Positions 60,777 to 64,000 of a DNA stretch of 64,000 bases are shown one piece after another; the first letter of the stretch is position 1, and each line of letters starts with the position of its first letter. Origin of the DNA: Hyphomicrobium_A sp965243865 (GTDB lineage: Bacteria > Pseudomonadota > Alphaproteobacteria > Rhizobiales > Hyphomicrobiaceae); NCBI RefSeq assembly GCF_965243865.1, contig NZ_OZ251603.1, positions 1,054,001 through 1,118,000 of the forward strand. Reading direction: 5' to 3'. The translations under genes were made by a program, and so were the position numbers. The notes below the pieces were generated by a model, which saw nothing but the letters and a program-made list of their open reading frames with translations, had not been told where the DNA came from and did no database searches.

Positions 60777-61736
60777 CTACCGTGCGATGACGCTGATGGT
60801 GAGGACGTCCGCGTAAGCGCCGGCGGGCAACCTCTTGGCGGGCTGTTTCGGAGTGACGCCGACCGATAGCGGCGCGTTGGCGATCCCAGAGGGTACGATC
60901 ACCGTTACGCTCTCCGCATTGCCGGTCGCTGCCAGCTGCGACGTGTCGAGCGTCACCGCCACACCGTTGATCGTCGTAGTGGCGACGTAGTCGAAATATC
61001 TCTGGAACGACCCGATGCTGACTGAGCTCGCGTTGGTGACGGCTCCATTTGCCGACGACAGCGTGACATCGGCGGCCCCCGAGCAGGTCACGTCGCCGAA
61101 CGTCGCAAATTGCTGCACCAGCGATATCGTCGACCCGTTGGAGAAGTCCAGCACGCGCGTGCCACCGTCGAAAGTGGAACCGATCGTGCACGAATCCTCG
61201 ATCGGAGAATTGTAATGTATCTGGGGGGGCGCGGACTGAAAACCCGTGCTCACGACAAGCACCGCGCCGTCGTAGACTTCGAGGTACGCCGACATGTCGA
61301 AGTAGGTTCCGAGAGTGTGATTGCCGTCGGGAATGACCACATAGAGATCGAACTGGCGCGCGCCCCGCGTCACGGGGATGAAGGAACTTGGGCTCATCGT
61401 GTAACTGACGACAGACCCGCCGGTCCGCAGCGTCGCAATGGAGTAGTTGATCGACTTCGTGGGATCGCTGAACAACGTCACGCGGCCTGTGGACGAGCGA
61501 ATGGCGATCCGGCAATCGGCATCGCTGTTGTCGCCCGGACCTGAAAACGTAGCAGTCAGGCGGGTGTAGGCACTGGCCGTTCCGCCGTGTCGCATCGGGG
61601 GCGTCGTCTCAGAAATGAAACTGGCGAGGGTGACACTGGTGATGCCGCATGCCGCCCCGGCGGGGGACGGCAGCAAAGACACCACCAGGCCGCACAGGAA
61701 CGCCAGGATGGGTGTGGCTGGGTGGCACATTTTCAT
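60777..61736 (-). CDS. Csu-type fimbrial tip protein (spore coat U domain)
   Basis: This is a 319-residue exported protein (signal FLCGLVVSLLPSPAGA; mature ACGITS). It matches the spore-coat-U/Csu family, with two such domains and paired Cys (SDADCR, DSCTIG, VTCSGA), ending in the beta-strand AGAYADVLTISVIAR. CsuE-like tip adhesins have this layout. The start overlaps the usher stop by four bases. It should be the last subunit of a chaperone-usher pilus for biofilm attachment. Confidence 0.82.
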   Translation of the reverse strand: MKMCHPATPILAFLCGLVVSLLPSPAGAACGITSVTLASFISETTPPMRHGGTASAYTRLTATFSGPGDNSDADCRIAIRSSTGRVTLFSDPTKSINYSIATLRTGGSVVSYTMSPSSFIPVTRGARQFDLYVVIPDGNHTLGTYFDMSAYLEVYDGAVLVVSTGFQSAPPQIHYNSPIEDSCTIGSTFDGGTRVLDFSNGSTISLVQQFATFGDVTCSGAADVTLSSANGAVTNASSVSIGSFQRYFDYVATTTINGVAVTLDTSQLAATGNAESVTVIVPSGIANAPLSVGVTPKQPAKRLPAGAYADVLTISVIAR

Positions 61737-64000
61737 GGCCGGAGGTCTCCGACACGCAGGTTGCCCCGCGCATCGTGAGGAACTTCGACCTCATAAGCCA
61801 GATCACCGCTGTCGTCGGCCACTGACAGGACCCAGCGGCCGGGCGCTAGCGAATCGACGGCGAACTTTCCCGACTTGGTCGTGAAGACCGGGACCGTGCG
61901 CTCGCCGTCACTCGCCGTTCCCGAGGCGTATCCTAGCGGCTCTCCATCGCCGGCAAGGAGGCGTCCGATCAGAGTTACGTTGTTCGCACTCCCGACCTGT
62001 AGGGCATAGCCGCTGCGGTAGGAGGGGTGCACGCCGTAGCTGCCGCTCCCCAGGCTGAGGTCCATGGGAAGGTCTGGCATGTCGTAGACGATCATGCTGT
62101 CCGAATGGGGCATAAGATCGCGGACGACGACCGGCCCTAAGCCGTCGGTATAAGCCTTCGGATTGGCGGCGTTGCCGACGACGACGTCCTGATCCTCGAC
62201 GGTCTCGTGCGGATAGAGAATTGCAAAGCCGCCGTTTCCGCGTAGTGGAGCGGACACTCCAACGTGGCCGTCGGCATAGACGAGCGAAGTTCCTAGACGC
62301 GCATACGTCCTGTTCTCGGGCTGCAGGCCCTGTGCCGAACCGGATAGGAAACTCTCAAATCCCGTATCGTGCGAGACTTGAACTTCGGCTCGTTGGCCGC
62401 GATAGCCAAGCGATGGCGCAAAGCTCGTCGTGCCGAGATTATCATCGTGAGCGGTGACGCTCGTCATCCATGCCGTCGGACCATCGCTGGTCGAGTAGCC
62501 GCCTTGCAGGTAGCTGCGGTTGTTCAGCGACTCGGTGCTGGCGCTGATCGTCGCCCCCTCCCTCGGTCGCCACGACAGGCGCAAGCCCGCCCACAGCTCC
62601 GGGTCGGGGCTGTTCGACCGGCTGGCGAGGTCTTCGTCGAGCCATCGGCTGCCGAACGTCTGGTTTGAATACCCGACGGTCGCAGTGAGAGATCCCGTCT
62701 CGAAGATGCGCCGTGAAATCGACAGGTCGAGCGCATAGCGATCGCCTTGCGGCGTGTACGGGACGGCCTCGGTGTACTTCGCATCGGCAAGGTCGTAGCG
62801 CCCCGAGACGGTAAGGAAATTGTCCCACGGCAGTTGGCGCGCGTAGCTGGCGGCAAGGGTCGCCTTCTGGGCGTATGGAGAAACGAAGGTCCCGGTGATT
62901 GGTTCATAGCTTTGGCCTGGCAGACGGAAATCCGAAGCGTGTATCTCCGCCGACGCATAGAAGCTCTCCGTAGTGTCCAGCCTCAGCCGCCAGGTTGCGC
63001 GTGCGGCGGCTGCGACATCGCCTCCGGAGACACTGAGCGATCCGTCGAGGCCCCAAATCCCCCAGGGCGTCACCGTCAACCCGCCCACCGTGGCGAGCGT
63101 TGTCGTGCCGTCAGTCTGAGCCTCGCCTTCCAGCGTCAGATCGGTCAACAGGCCATGGCGGCCATAGGCGCTGGCAAAAAAGTCATCGTCCTGATAGGCG
63201 AGAGCGCCAGCGTCGAAATACGACGGCACCCCGGCGGCAACTGTCCATTCGGACCGGCCTTGGGCGAGCAGATCTTCCGCTGAATATTGCTCCAGCTCGA
63301 TGGCTCGGGAGATGCCCTGGTTGTCGATGATGGTCAGAGTGATGCGGTTGGCACCCGTCTGCAGTGGCAGGTCGTTGAGCGTGTAGTTGCCCGCCGGCAG
63401 GTCGATGGCCTGCATCATCGCCCCGTTGATCGACACCTCGACACGCGAGGGACGCTCAAGCCGGAAGGATGAGCTTCCCGCCCCCGTCACCCGCTCGTCG
63501 GGTGCCAGCTTTCGGTCGCTGTGCTCCAGATAGGCACCGGCAATATCCCTGCTGCGCCCCATGAGGGCTGCCGTCGAACGGATGTCGCCAACGGTGAGGC
63601 GCAGCCGTTCGTCTGGAAAGTCACGCACCATGCGCGTGCCGCGGCGCTTGAAGCCACCTTCGGGCTCCGATGCGCAAGGAATGTTCGGCGCGCAGCCGTT
63701 GAGCTGCACCTCGGTATCGACGTCGAACTCGTGCTCGAACACGAACTGGTGGATGTTGAGAACCGATTCTCCTGAAAAGCGGACGGCCGTTTCTTCGCGC
63801 TCCCAGAAGTGCGTCGTCTCTACAGATAGGTTGGCAACAGCACTGACATCGGCAGGCGGGGTCGCGGCTACCGGCGCGCGACGCCCTGCCATGGTAATCG
63901 TCTCGGGGCTGCGTTCGTCGGCCGAAAGGTCCGTGAACAGCGCGGCGCTCGCCTCGTCGTAGCGCAGCTTCACGCCAAGGCGGCCAAGGCTGTCGAGACT
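61733..64000 (-). CDS. Fimbrial outer-membrane usher (CsuD-like), partial
   Basis: This is the C-terminal 755 residues of an usher; the frame is open to the right edge and its start lies beyond it. Features include ERVTGAGSSSFRLERPSRVEV, YTLNDLPLQTGANRITL (usher N-terminal domains), many barrel strands with WTVAAGVPSYFDAG and a C-terminal MDLSLGSGSYGVHPSYRSG and GRLLAGDGEPLGYASG (plug/CTD). It exports the pilus subunits across the outer membrane. With the tip gene downstream, chaperone and major subunit genes are expected to the right, outside the window. Confidence 0.9.
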   Translation of the reverse strand, partial: SLDSLGRLGVKLRYDEASAALFTDLSADERSPETITMAGRRAPVAATPPADVSAVANLSVETTHFWEREETAVRFSGESVLNIHQFVFEHEFDVDTEVQLNGCAPNIPCASEPEGGFKRRGTRMVRDFPDERLRLTVGDIRSTAALMGRSRDIAGAYLEHSDRKLAPDERVTGAGSSSFRLERPSRVEVSINGAMMQAIDLPAGNYTLNDLPLQTGANRITLTIIDNQGISRAIELEQYSAEDLLAQGRSEWTVAAGVPSYFDAGALAYQDDDFFASAYGRHGLLTDLTLEGEAQTDGTTTLATVGGLTVTPWGIWGLDGSLSVSGGDVAAAARATWRLRLDTTESFYASAEIHASDFRLPGQSYEPITGTFVSPYAQKATLAASYARQLPWDNFLTVSGRYDLADAKYTEAVPYTPQGDRYALDLSISRRIFETGSLTATVGYSNQTFGSRWLDEDLASRSNSPDPELWAGLRLSWRPREGATISASTESLNNRSYLQGGYSTSDGPTAWMTSVTAHDDNLGTTSFAPSLGYRGQRAEVQVSHDTGFESFLSGSAQGLQPENRTYARLGTSLVYADGHVGVSAPLRGNGGFAILYPHETVEDQDVVVGNAANPKAYTDGLGPVVVRDLMPHSDSMIVYDMPDLPMDLSLGSGSYGVHPSYRSGYALQVGSANNVTLIGRLLAGDGEPLGYASGTASDGERTVPVFTTKSGKFAVDSLAPGRWVLSVADDSGDLAYEVEVPHDARGNLRVGDLRP

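Noticed and set aside
60658..61515. 285-codon minus-strand frame
   Set aside because: It is an alternative frame inside the Csu-type tip gene; the frame at 60777-61736 has the signal peptide and family features.
1..64000. CRISPR arrays, rRNA genes, complete tRNAs or phage structural genes
   Set aside because: No regularly spaced repeats, rRNA signatures, full cloverleaf or phage-like proteins were found on reading both strands.

Overview
The window reads as GC-rich alphaproteobacterial chromosome, most likely from the order Hyphomicrobiales. The evidence is the conserved run rplM-rpsI-argC next to a COX15-type haem A synthase, an IalB-family protein, a Sit-type manganese transporter with an MntR-type regulator, and long intron-free genes with Shine-Dalgarno sites. 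No phage structural gene, transposase, integrase, rRNA, complete tRNA or CRISPR array is visible.

Layout. (1) 1-7.5 kb is core: a TerB-like DUF533 protein, a CoA-binding protein, a crotonase without its catalytic glutamates, a secreted helical protein, rplM-rpsI with a clear promoter and terminator, a TerC-family membrane protein, argC and the haem A synthase. (2) 7.5-16.1 kb is an exopolysaccharide locus: deacetylase, a GumC/Wzz-like protein fused to a kinase-dead BY-kinase domain, a Wza-like lipoprotein, a GT4 glycosyltransferase, a phosphoglycosyltransferase and a Wzy/ligase-type protein. It resembles holdfast or adhesive polysaccharide clusters. (3) 16.1-22.6 kb is an imelysin island: three imelysin-family proteins, a di-haem oxidoreductase and a DUF1513 protein around a divergent promoter with a Fur-like box. 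(4) 22.6-31.7 kb carries an Ntn hydrolase, tal-pgi, an aldo-keto reductase, a small LuxR-type HTH protein and three unassigned exported or membrane proteins.

(5) 31.7-48.9 kb is an accessory block for metals and the cell surface: IalB, a 1512-residue autotransporter, a sitABCD operon bracketed by two paralogous outer-membrane beta-barrel genes, a frameshifted mntR facing an intact double operator, a TonB siderophore receptor, a TetR regulator and a PepSY membrane protein. A 39-bp direct repeat (38 of 39 identical) lies at each end of this block; one copy is inside the 3' end of a membrane-protein gene and the other is inside an open fragment, which looks like an insertion scar. (6) A second autotransporter follows, and then a 3' fragment of tRNA-Pro at 51.66-51.71 kb that resembles an att scar. 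(7) To the right is more accessory DNA: a 36-codon ORF with an excellent ribosome binding site, a winged-helix/TolB/TPR regulator divergent from a seven-gene run of oxidoreductases and hydrolases, and a Csu-type fimbrial tip and usher pair. The usher gene runs off the right edge.

The genes combine into a few themes: translation and arginine/haem biosynthesis, surface polysaccharide, and iron and manganese acquisition through outer-membrane proteins. The most notable observations are the broken mntR beside intact operators, the barrel-bracketed sit operon, the direct repeats around the 17-kb block, the tRNA-Pro scar, and the dead kinase fused to the polysaccharide co-polymerase.
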